The position numbers and the translations under genes were made by a program. A stretch of 64,000 nucleotides of DNA. Source: Treponema sp. GTDB lineage: Bacteria; Spirochaetota; Spirochaetia; Treponematales; Treponemataceae. The stretch is taken from the NCBI GenBank assembly GCA_017464425.1, contig JAFUDX010000042.1:48057-112056 (forward strand), read 5' to 3'. The notes beneath the pieces were generated by a model. The model worked only from the letters and a program-made list of their open reading frames with translations. It was not told where the DNA came from and made no database searches. Shown here piece by piece: positions 7,168 through 15,966 of this stretch; the first letter of the stretch is position 1, and each line of letters opens with the position of its first letter.

Positions 7168-8103
7168 TCACCCCTCTCGCATCCGCTCCGCCATCTTGAA
7201 AATCTTCTCCCTCAGTTTTTCTCTGACGGAGCGCGGTTCAAGACACTCGAATTTTTCGCCGAGGCTTAAGAGCATGTCATAAGACCAATCGCTTTCGACG
7301 AAGGGGAAGCGCACGATAAAATACTCGTCGTCGTCGGGAACGATTTTGTCTTGCGGGCAGAAATCCAGAATGCGGTCGATGATTGACTTGTGGACGCGGA
7401 GCGTTATTTCTGCCTGAATTTCGGAAGGCATTTTTTCAAAATCGAGGACGGGCGGCTTGTATTCTCGCGGGGAAAATCGCTCGTCTTTGAGTTCAAGGTT
7501 CGTCATTCGTGAAAGTCTGAAAAGCCGCCAGTCGGTGCGACCAAGACAGAAGCCGTAAAAATACCAGTTCATACCTTTCAACACAAGTCGGTACGGCTCT
7601 ACGGTGCGCTCGCTTTTGTTGCCGTGTCCGTCAAAGTAGGTGAAAGCGACCAATCGACTTTCTTGCAGTGCAGTTTTTACGGTTTCAAGATACGGCGTTA
7701 TGTTTCCCTGCCCGTACCACGGCTTTAGGTCGATTATGATTTGGCTTGCCTTAAGCTCGATTTCCTTTGCCTTTTCAGCCGGGATAATGCTTTTGACTTT
7801 TGCCATCGCGCCAGCAAGTTCATCGCTCCGAATCATTCCCGAAAGGCTCGACAAGCCCATGAGCAGCGCGGAAAGGTCGTCCGACGAAAAGACTTTTTTG
7901 TCCACCTTGTATGAGGGCAAAATCTCAATGCCGCCACCCACGCCGGGAACGGAACGAACGGGAATTCCTGCCATGCTGATTGATTCGATGTCGCGGTAAA
8001 TCGTGCGCGGGGAAACCTCGAACATTTTTGCAAGCTCCTCTGCGCCAATTCGATTTTTTTCAAGAAGAAGCATGATGATACTCACAAGCCTGTCGATTTT
8101 CAT
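7168..8103 (-). CDS. WYL-domain transcriptional regulator (DeoR/YafY type)
   Basis: 311 residues from the ATG at 8103. Residues 1-55 form a winged helix (LLEKNRIGAEELAKMFEVSPRTIYRDIESI), followed by a WYL domain (NWYFYGFCLGRTDWRLFRLSRM near 178) and a C-terminal WCX-type extension. WYL proteins bind small ligands or nucleic acid and act as regulators. The frame is open to 8148, but TTGACA (8154-8159) with a weak -10 CAAAAT 17 bases on places transcription downstream of that codon. It is divergent from the DJ-1 gene at 8222 and may control it and the following enzymes. Confidence 0.85.
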   Translation of the reverse strand: MKIDRLVSIIMLLLEKNRIGAEELAKMFEVSPRTIYRDIESISMAGIPVRSVPGVGGGIEILPSYKVDKKVFSSDDLSALLMGLSSLSGMIRSDELAGAMAKVKSIIPAEKAKEIELKASQIIIDLKPWYGQGNITPYLETVKTALQESRLVAFTYFDGHGNKSERTVEPYRLVLKGMNWYFYGFCLGRTDWRLFRLSRMTNLELKDERFSPREYKPPVLDFEKMPSEIQAEITLRVHKSIIDRILDFCPQDKIVPDDDEYFIVRFPFVESDWSYDMLLSLGEKFECLEPRSVREKLREKIFKMAERMREG

Positions 8104-8221
8104 TTTCACCGCCCGAATTTTTTTCATTTTATTTTGGATTGCTGACATACTGTTGTCAAGAATTAAATGCTAAAATCACCTCAGAAAATGCAAATTCCAG
8201 AAGCGCGGATTTGGAGGTTTT

Positions 8222-8860
8222 ATGATTACTGTTTACCTGTATCTGATTGCGACAATGGCGGACTGGGAAATCGGCTTTGTAACGGCAGAACTGAATTCAA
8301 AGCGGTTTTTCAAGCAGGATGCGCCGAGCGTGTGCATTAAGACGGTCTCGCTTACAAAAGAATGCGTCAAAACGATGGGCGGACTTACAATCCTCCCTGA
8401 CTGCACGATTGACGAAATCGCGGTGAGCGCAAACAGCGTGTTGATTTTGCCGGGCGCGGACACTTGGGGCGAAGCGGAGAACGAGAAAATCATTGCAAAG
8501 GCGGCGGAACTTCTTGAAAAAGGCGGAACGGTGTGCGCCATCTGCGGTGCGACGGTGGCTTTGGCAAACTTAGGTCTACTCGACAGCCGTCCTCACACAA
8601 GCAACGGAGCGGGATTCCTTGAAATGTTCTGTCCGTCGTACAAGGGCACAGCATTTTATGTTGACGATCCTTCAGTTTGTGACGGAAACTTGATTACAGC
8701 GAGCGCGACAGGCGGGCTTTTGTTCGCAAAGCAGATAATTGAAAAACTCGGTATTTTTCAGCAGAATACGCTTGAAGAATGGTACGCATATTTTTCAACA
8801 GGCGAAGCGTGGCACTTTTTTGCGCTGATGCAGACTTTGCCGCCCCGCAAAAACAAATAG
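8222..8860 (+). CDS. DJ-1/PfpI-family protein
   Basis: 212 residues of the class I glutamine-amidotransferase-like fold. The nucleophile elbow AICGAT near 106 contains the reactive Cys; VLILPGADTWGE near 78 supplies the acidic partner and ATGGLLFAKQIIEKLG the C-terminal helix. Such proteins act as glyoxalase-III/deglycase, chaperone or protease-like enzymes; the substrate is unknown. TTGGAGG sets the start, and TAAAAT with an upstream TGC (8168-8176) is a likely extended -10. First gene of a five-gene run ending near 10.8 kb. Confidence 0.8.
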   Translation: MITVYLYLIATMADWEIGFVTAELNSKRFFKQDAPSVCIKTVSLTKECVKTMGGLTILPDCTIDEIAVSANSVLILPGADTWGEAENEKIIAKAAELLEKGGTVCAICGATVALANLGLLDSRPHTSNGAGFLEMFCPSYKGTAFYVDDPSVCDGNLITASATGGLLFAKQIIEKLGIFQQNTLEEWYAYFSTGEAWHFFALMQTLPPRKNK

Positions 8861-8869
8861 GAGACTTCT

Positions 8870-9514
8870 ATGCCATTTGACTTCAAAAAAGAATATAAGG
8901 AATTGTATCTTCCGCCGAGCACGCCGCACATCGTATCTGTTCCCAAAATGAACTATGTCGCTGTTCGCGGAAAAGGCAACCCGAATGAAGAAGGCGGGGC
9001 GTATCAGAATGCACTCTCTGTTCTGTACTCGCTTTCTTACACGCTTAAAATGAGCTATAAGACTGATTACAAAATCGACGGATTTTTTGAATATGTAGTT
9101 CCGCCGCTCGAAGGATTTTGGTCGCAGGACGGCACTGACGGCGTGGATTATTCGCACAAAGAAAATTTCAATTGGATTTCTGCCATTCGGCTGCCTGATT
9201 TTGTGGGCAAAGACGATTTTGACTGGGCGGTAAAATCAGCTTCCGAAAAGAAAAAGATTGACTTTTCATGCGCGGAGTTTCTTACGCTTGAAGAAGGCTT
9301 GTGCGTTCAGATAATGCACCACGGCTCGTTTGACGATGAGCCGAAAAGTGTTGCGCTCATGGATGCGTTTTTGGCGCGTAACGGATATGCAAGCGACATA
9401 AGCGAAAATCGCCTTCATCACGAAATATATCTTTCCGACCCGCGAAAGATCGCCGCCGAAAACTTGCGGACAGTCATTCGTCACCCGATAATAAAAACAC
9501 TGGAGAAAATATGA
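8870..9514 (+). CDS. GyrI-like small-molecule-binding protein
   Basis: 214 residues. VPKMNYVAVRGKGNPNE near 24 and LCVQIMHHGSFDDEP near 144 are the two conserved strands of the GyrI/SOUL-like fold used to bind drug-like or hydrophobic small molecules. It is a stand-alone domain without the AraC or MerR DNA-binding part, as in the large GyrI-like family of free-standing cyclopropanoid hydrolases or sensors. RBS AGGAGAC. Stop overlaps the next start by four bases. Confidence 0.75.
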   Translation: MPFDFKKEYKELYLPPSTPHIVSVPKMNYVAVRGKGNPNEEGGAYQNALSVLYSLSYTLKMSYKTDYKIDGFFEYVVPPLEGFWSQDGTDGVDYSHKENFNWISAIRLPDFVGKDDFDWAVKSASEKKKIDFSCAEFLTLEEGLCVQIMHHGSFDDEPKSVALMDAFLARNGYASDISENRLHHEIYLSDPRKIAAENLRTVIRHPIIKTLEKI

Positions 9515-9903
9515 AACTTGACGGATTTGGAATTTTTGTGAACGACATGGCGGCTATGGTTCGCTTTTACCGCGATGTGCTTGGTTTTGAAATCAAGGAC
9601 GACGAGAACGCGCAGAATGTGATGCTCGAAAAGGACGGAACGCTCTTCATGCTCTACCGCCGCACCGATTTTGAAAAGATGACTTCAAGCCGCTTCAATT
9701 ATGCGGAGAAAATCAACGGACATTTTGAGGTCGCGCTGAGCGTGGAAAATTTCGCCGCCGTTGACAAGACCTTTGCACAAGTTGTCTCAAAAGGCGCGAA
9801 GCCCGTCATGCCCCCGACCACCGAGCCGTGGGGACAGCGCACCTGCTACATCGCAGACCCGGACGGCAACTTGATTGAAATCGGCTCGTTTGTGAAGGGG
9901 TGA
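9511..9903 (+). CDS. VOC/glyoxalase-fold protein
   Basis: 130 residues with two beta-alpha-beta-beta-beta modules: DGFGIFVNDMAAMVRFYRDVLGFE at the N-terminus and YIADPDGNLIEIGSF at the C-terminus, the latter with the Glu that usually binds metal. The family includes glyoxalase I, fosfomycin and bleomycin resistance proteins and dioxygenases. No feature settles the substrate. Translationally coupled to the GyrI-like gene through ATGA. Confidence 0.8.
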   Translation: MKLDGFGIFVNDMAAMVRFYRDVLGFEIKDDENAQNVMLEKDGTLFMLYRRTDFEKMTSSRFNYAEKINGHFEVALSVENFAAVDKTFAQVVSKGAKPVMPPTTEPWGQRTCYIADPDGNLIEIGSFVKG

Positions 9904-9916
9904 TGACGGAGAAAAA

Positions 9917-10453
9917 ATGACACGATACATTGCATTGCTTCGGGGAATCAATATCAGCGGGAAGAACAAAATCCCCATGCCCGCGCTGAAAGAGCTTTTT
10001 CTTACGCTTGGCTATGCGGAGGTCAGAACGCATCTGAACAGCGGGAATGTGATTTTTTCGACGGACGAGGATGAAAAAGCCGCCTCGGAAAAAATCGGCG
10101 CGATGATAAAAGAAAAATTCGCGCTCGACATTCCCCTTTTTGTCATTCGGCAGGAACGGCTTTCCGAGCTTTTGCACAACGCGCCTGAATGGTGGGACTC
10201 CGACGATACGGAAATCTACGATAATCTGATTTTTGTCCTTCCGTCTTCTAGCGCACAGGCTGTCGCAGAGAAAATCGGTGAGCCGACAAAGGAGCTGGAG
10301 CGGATTTTTGTGCATGAGGATGTGATTTTCTGGTCGTTTGACCGAAAGCGGTATGCAAAGGCGGCGTGGTGGAAAAAGACTGCGACTAGCGGCATTGCTG
10401 AGCTTCTGACAATCAGAACCGCAAACACCGTGCGGAAAATCGCGGAAATGTGA
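9917..10453 (+). CDS. DUF1697 protein
   Basis: 178 residues, the normal family length. The start YIALLRGINISGKNKIPMPALKELF and the LNSGNVIFST segment near 42 are the DUF1697 signature; WWKKTATSGIAELLTIRTANTV closes the domain. Function is not established in the family. It lies in the same direction as, and 13 bases from, the VOC gene. A downstream acetyltransferase remnant follows within 20 bases. Confidence 0.8.
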   Translation: MTRYIALLRGINISGKNKIPMPALKELFLTLGYAEVRTHLNSGNVIFSTDEDEKAASEKIGAMIKEKFALDIPLFVIRQERLSELLHNAPEWWDSDDTEIYDNLIFVLPSSSAQAVAEKIGEPTKELERIFVHEDVIFWSFDRKRYAKAAWWKKTATSGIAELLTIRTANTVRKIAEM

Positions 10454-10471
10454 GATTTGGAGGAGAAAACT

Positions 10472-10820
10472 ATGCCCAAAGAAATAAACCCTGCCGACAC
10501 CACTCGTGCAAAAGCCTTTGACCTGTGGATGTGCGCGCCGAATCCGATGGTCACTTTTTTCAAGACGCTTGATGTGACGAATCTTGTCAAGGCGAGCAAG
10601 CGGCGGCACTTAAAATTCAACATGCTCTTGGACTGGTGCGGTGGGCATGAACAGCGGCATTTTTAACAATCCGTTTCTGATATGGGGGCGGTACAAAAAG
10701 CGGCTTTCCCGCTACCAGCTTGCGATTTCGTTCCAGTTCCATCACACGCAGATGGACGGCGCACACGCGGGGCGGTTTCTTGCGGGTTTGCAGGATGCGA
10801 TTGAGAGGGTAGAACAGTAG
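10472..10820 (+). pseudogene. Chloramphenicol-acetyltransferase-like gene with internal deletion
   Basis: The first 64 codons (start ATG at 10472 after TTGGAGGAG) match the N-terminus of CatA-type trimeric acetyltransferases (FFKTLDVTNLVKASKRRHLKFNMLLDW). The frame then shifts, and at 10647-10820 the family's C-terminal end follows: GIFNNPFLIWGRY and SFQFHHTQMDG, where HHxxxDG holds the catalytic His. The central 100 or so residues are missing, so the gene is dead by deletion plus frameshift. Confidence 0.8.
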
Positions 10821-10971
10821 TTATTTACAGAATCGAAAAGCGTGATAAAATAAGCGGTGGTGTGTTTGTTATACGCACAGCCTATTGGGTTGGAACTAAA
10901 ATAAAAACACGCGATTTATTTAATTCCTTTAAAACACTTGCACTGAAACAGAATTCCAAAAGGAGAGTAGA

Positions 10972-11781
10972 ATGAAAAAATTATTTCTTATTTTATTAAT
11001 TGTTTTGCCGTTAGTTTTGTATTCACAGGAATACAAAATATTACAGAATTTGGAGTTTTATTATCAAGGCGAAAGTAAATTAAAAATTCAGGGTGACAAA
11101 ATTTTGTTGTATAATTTTGCTACTGAAGAATGGCTTGATACTTCTAATTCCAGATATTACAAATTTTCATACAAAGTAAATGAAAATGGTTTTGTAGAAG
11201 TATTTTGTAATGATGAAAAATTTTTCCTTTTAAAAACTAATATAACTTATGTGGATAACTATAGAAATGGACTGCCGGTATTAGATAAAAATCAGTTACT
11301 TTCAATTAAATCTTCTGGTAATTTTTCTGAGAAAATAAATGGAAAAGAGGTAGACTATAATGTAGAAAATTTAAGAACAGCTGTTATTTGGGGAGGAAGA
11401 GAAGATCCTTTTTGGTATTATGATTTGAATGAACCTTTTGTTACAAAAAGTGGTAATTCGGGTATTGGCGAATATATAGAATTACATTTTGTACATCCTC
11501 AAAAATCTATCGCTATTTTAGGCGGTTTTGTTAAAACCTCCCGTCAAGATTTATTCAGAAAAAACAACAGAATCAAAAGAGTATTAATAAAAGATTTGGA
11601 TAGCGATTATTCAGTTGAAAAAGAATTTGAGGATATAGCAATGTTTCAACCGATACTGTTTGATAAATATCTGTCAAATATACGGATAGAAATTAAAGAA
11701 GTGTATAAAGGTTCAAAATACGATGATACATGTATCAGTGGAATAATGATTAGTAATTTTTATCCGTTGAAGAATGAATAA
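10972..11781 (+). CDS. Secreted protein with NADase-type/discoidin-like domain
   Basis: 269 residues, AT-rich. A signal peptide (KKLFLILLIVLPLVLYSQ) is followed by an N-terminal beta-rich part and, from about 150, a segment GNSGIGEYIELHFVHPQKSIAILGGFVKT...NNRIKRVLIKD that has the look of the galactose-binding/NADase-type glycan-binding fold, a common module of spirochaete surface proteins. No catalytic motif visible. Its own AAAGGAGAG site is present, and the 150 bases upstream hold only weak promoter-like sequence. Composition differs from the neighbours, suggesting transfer. Confidence 0.6.
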   Translation: MKKLFLILLIVLPLVLYSQEYKILQNLEFYYQGESKLKIQGDKILLYNFATEEWLDTSNSRYYKFSYKVNENGFVEVFCNDEKFFLLKTNITYVDNYRNGLPVLDKNQLLSIKSSGNFSEKINGKEVDYNVENLRTAVIWGGREDPFWYYDLNEPFVTKSGNSGIGEYIELHFVHPQKSIAILGGFVKTSRQDLFRKNNRIKRVLIKDLDSDYSVEKEFEDIAMFQPILFDKYLSNIRIEIKEVYKGSKYDDTCISGIMISNFYPLKNE

Positions 11782-11890
11782 CATATAACACAGTTTTCAA
11801 AGCCGACAAACGGTCAAGCCACTACGGCTGGGCAATCAAGAAAATCAAGGCGCACTGCAAGAGGGTAGGGTAGCTGCCCCACATTATTTT

Positions 11891-11920
11891 TTGCCAAAAT
11901 CGGTGGAAGTGTGGTATACT
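11891..11920 (+). promoter_or_regulatory. Leaderless promoter of the diguanylate cyclase
   Basis: TTGCCA (11891-11896), an 18-base spacer and TATACT (11915-11920), with TGG directly before the -10. The ATG at 11929 lies 8 bases after the hexamer, so transcription should begin about at the start codon. No ribosome binding site. Confidence 0.65.
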
Positions 11921-11928
11921 GTTTCTCT

Positions 11929-13524
11929 ATGAAACTCAAATCGATTCGAACGAAGCTCACGATTCTTTTGTTCTGTATTGCGCTCATTCCTCTTTTGATT
12001 GTCATTGCGTTTTATCTTGTGAACAATATCCAGAATTCTATCGCCAACGCAAAGTCTGACGGGCTTTTGCGCAATTCTATCGTGAACGAGCATATCACGG
12101 AGCATTTTGAGCGGAACTTGGTGGGGCTTCGGACGGTTGCGCGGAATCCTATGACACAGCAGTATGTGATTGCTCCGCCAGAAAAGCGCGACCCGCTCAT
12201 GGCGCAGACTTTGAGCCGCACGAACGAGGTGTTCAACGACACGAACAATATGATTCTTACCGACCAGAACGGCGACCAGCTTGTCCGAAGCGACACTTAC
12301 CCGCTCATAAATGTTCAAATTCGCCGCTATTTCCACGAGGCGATGCAGGGCGCGGAGTGCATTTCCGATGTGCTTATCAGCCTTGCGAATAACCGAATGA
12401 TTACGGTGCTAGCAGTACCTGTCCTTGACGAAAACAACAACGCCGTGGGCATGGTTCAGCGCGACTATGACCTTGTTGCCCTGCAAAAGTACATTCAGGC
12501 TCTTTCCACGCCGCAAACGCGCGTCATGATTACGGACAGCGTGGGAAACATCGTCGCTCACTCGGCGCGGAATTTTGAAAGCAACCAGCTCTTTTCGATG
12601 AGCTCAAATCCTGCGGTTGCCGCCGCGCTTGCAGGAAAGACTGGCTCTATCGATGTAAAAATGGCGAGCGATGGCTCTGGCAAAAAAGAGCGTCTGCTGG
12701 TGAGCTATTCTCGGAATGAAATTTCGGGCTGGGTCATCATAACCGAAAAACCGTACTGGTACATTTGGCAGGAAGTGGTTATCGATGCCCTCACTGCGGC
12801 GGTAATTGGCGGCATCATGCTTTTTGTGCTCGCGCTTGTCTCTGCGTTCATCGCGGAAAAAGCAACAAGGAAAATCCGTGCGATTTCAAGCCTTGTTGAC
12901 CGCGCGGCAGACGAATCCGCTGATTCCGTTTCTTTTTCGGAACTGGGCGACGATGAGCTGGGGCAGATGGCTCTGGCAATCAACAAAATCCGCTCTTCGC
13001 GCGATTTGTACCGAAAAGATGCCGAAGTCGACAAGCTCACGGGACTTTTGAACAAGGCGACTTTTGAGCGTCGCTGTCGCAGGGAAATTTCCGAAAATCA
13101 GTCGGGCGTGTTCTCGGCTCTCATCATCATCGATCTCGACCATTTTAAAGAAGTGAATGACACGCTCGGTCATCAGACGGGCGATGCGCTGCTTCACGAT
13201 TTTGCCGAAGTGCTCAGGCGGCTTTTCCGCCCCACAGACCCCATCGGTCGCTTCGGTGGCGATGAATTTGTCGTCTTCCTCAATGACCTTCCCGGAAAAG
13301 AAATTGCCATGCAGAAGGCAAAGCGCATTGTAGAAATGACTCCGAGCATTCTCATTGGCGTGGGCGACCTCAAAGTGAGCGCGAGCGTTGGCATAAGCGC
13401 AACTCCGCAGCACGGAAAAGACTACGATTCGCTTTTCTCAGTCGCCGACAAGTCCGTGTACGCCGTAAAGCAGAGCGGGCGAGACGGCGTGTGCTTTGGC
13501 GAGGGGGAAGTTACCCGATTATAG
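11929..13524 (+). CDS. Membrane diguanylate cyclase, dCache-GGDEF
   Basis: 531 residues. A membrane segment at about 10-30, an extracytoplasmic double-Cache sensor (about 35-280), a second membrane segment (AVIGGIMLFVLALVSAF), a HAMP-like linker and a GGDEF domain. The active site is intact (FGGDEF), and RPTD five residues before it is the RxxD inhibitory site, so the enzyme should make cyclic di-GMP and be product-inhibited. It would convert an external small-molecule signal into a second messenger. The 140 bases before it hold a short orphan reading frame end (FKADKRSSHYGWAIKKIKAH) and the leaderless promoter. Confidence 0.9.
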   Translation: MKLKSIRTKLTILLFCIALIPLLIVIAFYLVNNIQNSIANAKSDGLLRNSIVNEHITEHFERNLVGLRTVARNPMTQQYVIAPPEKRDPLMAQTLSRTNEVFNDTNNMILTDQNGDQLVRSDTYPLINVQIRRYFHEAMQGAECISDVLISLANNRMITVLAVPVLDENNNAVGMVQRDYDLVALQKYIQALSTPQTRVMITDSVGNIVAHSARNFESNQLFSMSSNPAVAAALAGKTGSIDVKMASDGSGKKERLLVSYSRNEISGWVIITEKPYWYIWQEVVIDALTAAVIGGIMLFVLALVSAFIAEKATRKIRAISSLVDRAADESADSVSFSELGDDELGQMALAINKIRSSRDLYRKDAEVDKLTGLLNKATFERRCRREISENQSGVFSALIIIDLDHFKEVNDTLGHQTGDALLHDFAEVLRRLFRPTDPIGRFGGDEFVVFLNDLPGKEIAMQKAKRIVEMTPSILIGVGDLKVSASVGISATPQHGKDYDSLFSVADKSVYAVKQSGRDGVCFGEGEVTRL

Positions 13525-13598
13525 TTTTTGAGCGAGAGAAGAGGGATGAGGAGGAGCGTGTTTTGTAGGCATTTTGGTAGACAGAAGATAGATTATAA

Positions 13599-14282
13599 TT
13601 AGCTCACCAGTTCAAAACTCCGCTCCGTGAGCGCACACAGGCGGTCAAAATCTGTGGCGGCGGTGAGCAGAATTGTAATCCAGTGCTTTTTGTTCATGTG
13701 CCATGCGGGGAAGATTGATTTTTTGTCGATGAGCGAGGCGATTTTGTCAGCGTCCGCCTTCATGTTCACTACCCACACATCGTCATCGCCCGTAAGACCG
13801 AGCTGCTTGTATTTGATTTTCATGATGAGTGCAAACCACTTTTTTTTCTCGCAACGGAACACGCAGAAGTCGGGAGTGTCCGCCCAGGGGAAATCAGGCT
13901 GTGCGCCAAAATGCTCCTTCAAAAACGCGATGTATTTTTCTTTCAAATCAGCGGAAGAAAAACAAGCGGCGCGGATTTCTTCTATTATTTTCTGCACTTC
14001 CTCACGCATAGAAGCGACAAACGAGCCGTGCGAGCGGGCATTGTCAAAAAGCGCGTATTTTTCGTTTGTGGCAGAATCGTACACTTGCACGGTCAGCGTT
14101 TCCTCGGTCGGATTCAGAGTGATGAGCGCGTAAAAGTCACTGTTACAAATTGTACGGCAGAGCGTGAATGCGTGTGGTTCGCTCCCCTGCCCGATTGTAC
14201 CGCCATCACTTTTCACGAATCCCGCGTTTTCAAGTTGTTCGCCAATGAACTTTGCTGAGCGGAAAATGTATGAGAAATCCAT
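13599..14282 (-). CDS. MmcQ/YjbR-family protein
   Basis: 227 residues. The C-terminal 110 residues (DFPWADTPDFCVFRCEKKKWFALIM...WHMNKKHWITILL) are a YjbR domain, a cyclic-AMP-receptor-like fold of unknown role; the N-terminal 110 residues resemble a second, less conserved domain. The frame runs upstream to 14339, into the next gene, but AGTATA/TATACT at 14289-14294 and TTGCCC at 14312-14317 (spacer 17) place transcription at the ATG at 14282, so this start is chosen. No ribosome binding site is present. Confidence 0.75.
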   Translation of the reverse strand: MDFSYIFRSAKFIGEQLENAGFVKSDGGTIGQGSEPHAFTLCRTICNSDFYALITLNPTEETLTVQVYDSATNEKYALFDNARSHGSFVASMREEVQKIIEEIRAACFSSADLKEKYIAFLKEHFGAQPDFPWADTPDFCVFRCEKKKWFALIMKIKYKQLGLTGDDDVWVVNMKADADKIASLIDKKSIFPAWHMNKKHWITILLTAATDFDRLCALTERSFELVS

Positions 14283-14288
14283 AAAATC

Positions 14289-14317
14289 AGTATAAAGCGT
14301 GAAACCTTTGGGGGCAA
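14289..14317 (-). promoter_or_regulatory. Leaderless promoter of the YjbR gene
   Basis: On the minus strand, TTGCCC, a 17-base spacer and TATACT, followed by GATTTT and the ATG. The promoter lies within 6 bases of the start codon. Confidence 0.65.
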
Positions 14318-14322
14318 GTGGC

Positions 14323-15666
14323 TTAGTTTCCCCGCGCAATGTACGGAATCATGTAAATCGGCTTTAGCTGTAGCTGCTCCAAATTCCCAACATCTTTTTG
14401 CGAAAGAAGATACGGCTCGCCCGTACGGTCGGAATATTTTTTAGCGAACTCGGTGATTGAGTCATGGTGCTGAACCGATGATGACTTCACTTCAATCGGC
14501 ACAAGTTTTGTTTTTTGTGAAAGCAGAAAGTCGATTTCGTAGTAGTGGGTGCTGTTCGGCTTCTGCCAAGTGTGATAATACAGGTCATGCCCTGCCGCGG
14601 CAAGTTCCTGCGCAATCAGATTTTCGTAAAGATAGCCCAGATTCGCATCGAGTTTGTCGCCCATCAGCTTGATGTAGATGTCGGAATACACTTCGCTCTT
14701 GTCGTTGAACAGCATCGTGGTAAAAAGCCCCGTGTCAGCAAGGTAGAGTTTGTAGGAATCAAAATTCTTTGACTGCGCGAGTGTGATTTTGGGGTCAGTC
14801 GTGTTGTAACAGGCGAGCACGGTTTTGGAATTGAGCAGATTTGAAAGCAATTCTTCGTCTTTTGTGGTCGTCCGCTTGCCGAGCACATTTGAAAGCGTGT
14901 AGCGTTTTTTGTTCTGCGCCAGCATGGAAGGGATTGCCTCATACATCGCGCTGATTCTGCCAGACTCGTCAATTTTCATAAAATCATCTTTGTACAGGTC
15001 GATGATAGCCCGCTTTACAAAGTCGATTTCTTCAAAATTCTTCCCCTTTACATACGCGTCCACCGCCTGTGGCATTCCGCCCACGCACATATACAGCCGC
15101 ATGTCACGGAGCAGTTTTTGATTCAGCTGATTTCCGACAGGCTTTTTGAGCGCGTACAGTTTTTGCACCGTCTCAAAATTGCCGCTTCCAATGGCACGCA
15201 AGAATTCTTCGTAGTCCATCGGGTACATTTTGATTTTGTATTCTTCCGACGGAATGACAATATCCTTCACATTTTTTTTGATGCTCAGAAGCGAGCCTGT
15301 TTCAATGTAGTGGTAGCGACCGTCTGCGACAAGATATTTTATCGCCTGCCGTGCAATCGGGAATTTTTGAATTTCGTCAAAAATGATGACCGATTCTTTT
15401 TCGTACAGCGTGACTCCCGTTGCCGCTTGAAGCCTGATAAAAAAAATGTCGAGTTCGGCAATGTCGTCAAAAGCGGCAAGCACATCTTTTTTTACATTCG
15501 CAAAGTCAATTTTGATGTAAGAACGGTAGTGCTTTTTTGCAAATTCTTCCGCAACGGTGGATTTCCCCACGCGTCGCGCACCTTCAATGATTGCCGCGTA
15601 CTGAGAACTGTAATTTTCTTTCCATTTTAGAAGTTTGTCTTCTGCCTTCCGCCAAAATGCGCACAT
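14323..15666 (-). CDS. DUF4143 AAA-family ATPase
   Basis: 447 residues. Walker A EGARRVGKST (28-37), Walker B VIIFDEIQK (about 91-99), an arginine-finger region, and a C-terminal DUF4143 part ending in a PD-(D/E)XK-like fold (THYYEIDFLLSQKTKLVPIEVKSS, with D, E and K suitably placed). Such ATPases are abundant in spirochaetes; their role is unknown. TAAAAT at 15673-15678 lies 6 bases before the ATG and no ribosome binding site is seen. Three direct repeats with a 33-base period lie immediately upstream. A related gene is at 32466-33773. Confidence 0.85.
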   Translation of the reverse strand: MCAFWRKAEDKLLKWKENYSSQYAAIIEGARRVGKSTVAEEFAKKHYRSYIKIDFANVKKDVLAAFDDIAELDIFFIRLQAATGVTLYEKESVIIFDEIQKFPIARQAIKYLVADGRYHYIETGSLLSIKKNVKDIVIPSEEYKIKMYPMDYEEFLRAIGSGNFETVQKLYALKKPVGNQLNQKLLRDMRLYMCVGGMPQAVDAYVKGKNFEEIDFVKRAIIDLYKDDFMKIDESGRISAMYEAIPSMLAQNKKRYTLSNVLGKRTTTKDEELLSNLLNSKTVLACYNTTDPKITLAQSKNFDSYKLYLADTGLFTTMLFNDKSEVYSDIYIKLMGDKLDANLGYLYENLIAQELAAAGHDLYYHTWQKPNSTHYYEIDFLLSQKTKLVPIEVKSSSVQHHDSITEFAKKYSDRTGEPYLLSQKDVGNLEQLQLKPIYMIPYIARGN

Positions 15667-15679
15667 ACTGAGATTTTAA

Positions 15680-15771
15680 CAAAAAGTGCAGAAATTTCAA
15701 CTGTTTTAGAGTAAAAAAATGCAGATTTTTCAAGTGAAATTATGGTAAAAAGTGCAGAAATTTCAAGTGAA
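15680..15771 (-). repeat. Three direct repeats, period 33 bp, upstream of the DUF4143 gene
   Basis: The core TGCAGAAATTTCAA(G/C)TG, with a middle variant TGCAGATTTTTCAAGTG, occurs three times, its TGCAGA starting at 15687, 15720 and 15753. Spacing is exactly 33 in both intervals, close to three helical turns, so all copies face the same side of the DNA. The array covers the region just upstream of the gene's -10 element. Confidence 0.75.
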
Positions 15772-15802
15772 AAAATCACTAAGATATCAGTAAAATAACT
15801 GA

Positions 15803-15858
15803 TTTGTTTTCTCCCCTACCCTTGTGCTATACTTTCCGAAACGGAATGCAAAACACTG
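15803..15858 (+). repeat. Duplicated promoter and start of the glycosylase gene
   Basis: This 56-base stretch matches 17595-17650, the promoter and first codons of the glycosylase at 17638, at roughly 46 of 56 positions, including the TATACT box and ATGCAAAACAC. Here the ATG opens only a 21-codon frame. The two copies flank the XRE/acyltransferase block. Confidence 0.6.
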
Positions 15859-15966
15859 TTAAAGCAGGTGGTATAATTAGTCTCATAGCACTAGCCTATC
15901 AGCCTGTTTGACAAAAAAAAATTAACATATCAAATTTTTTTTACTCTATCACTCAAGGGGCATTTA

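Noticed and set aside
14283..14339. N-terminal extension of the YjbR gene to 14339
   Set aside because: A -35/-10 pair ends 6 bases before the ATG at 14282; the extension would overlap the next gene and lies above the promoter.
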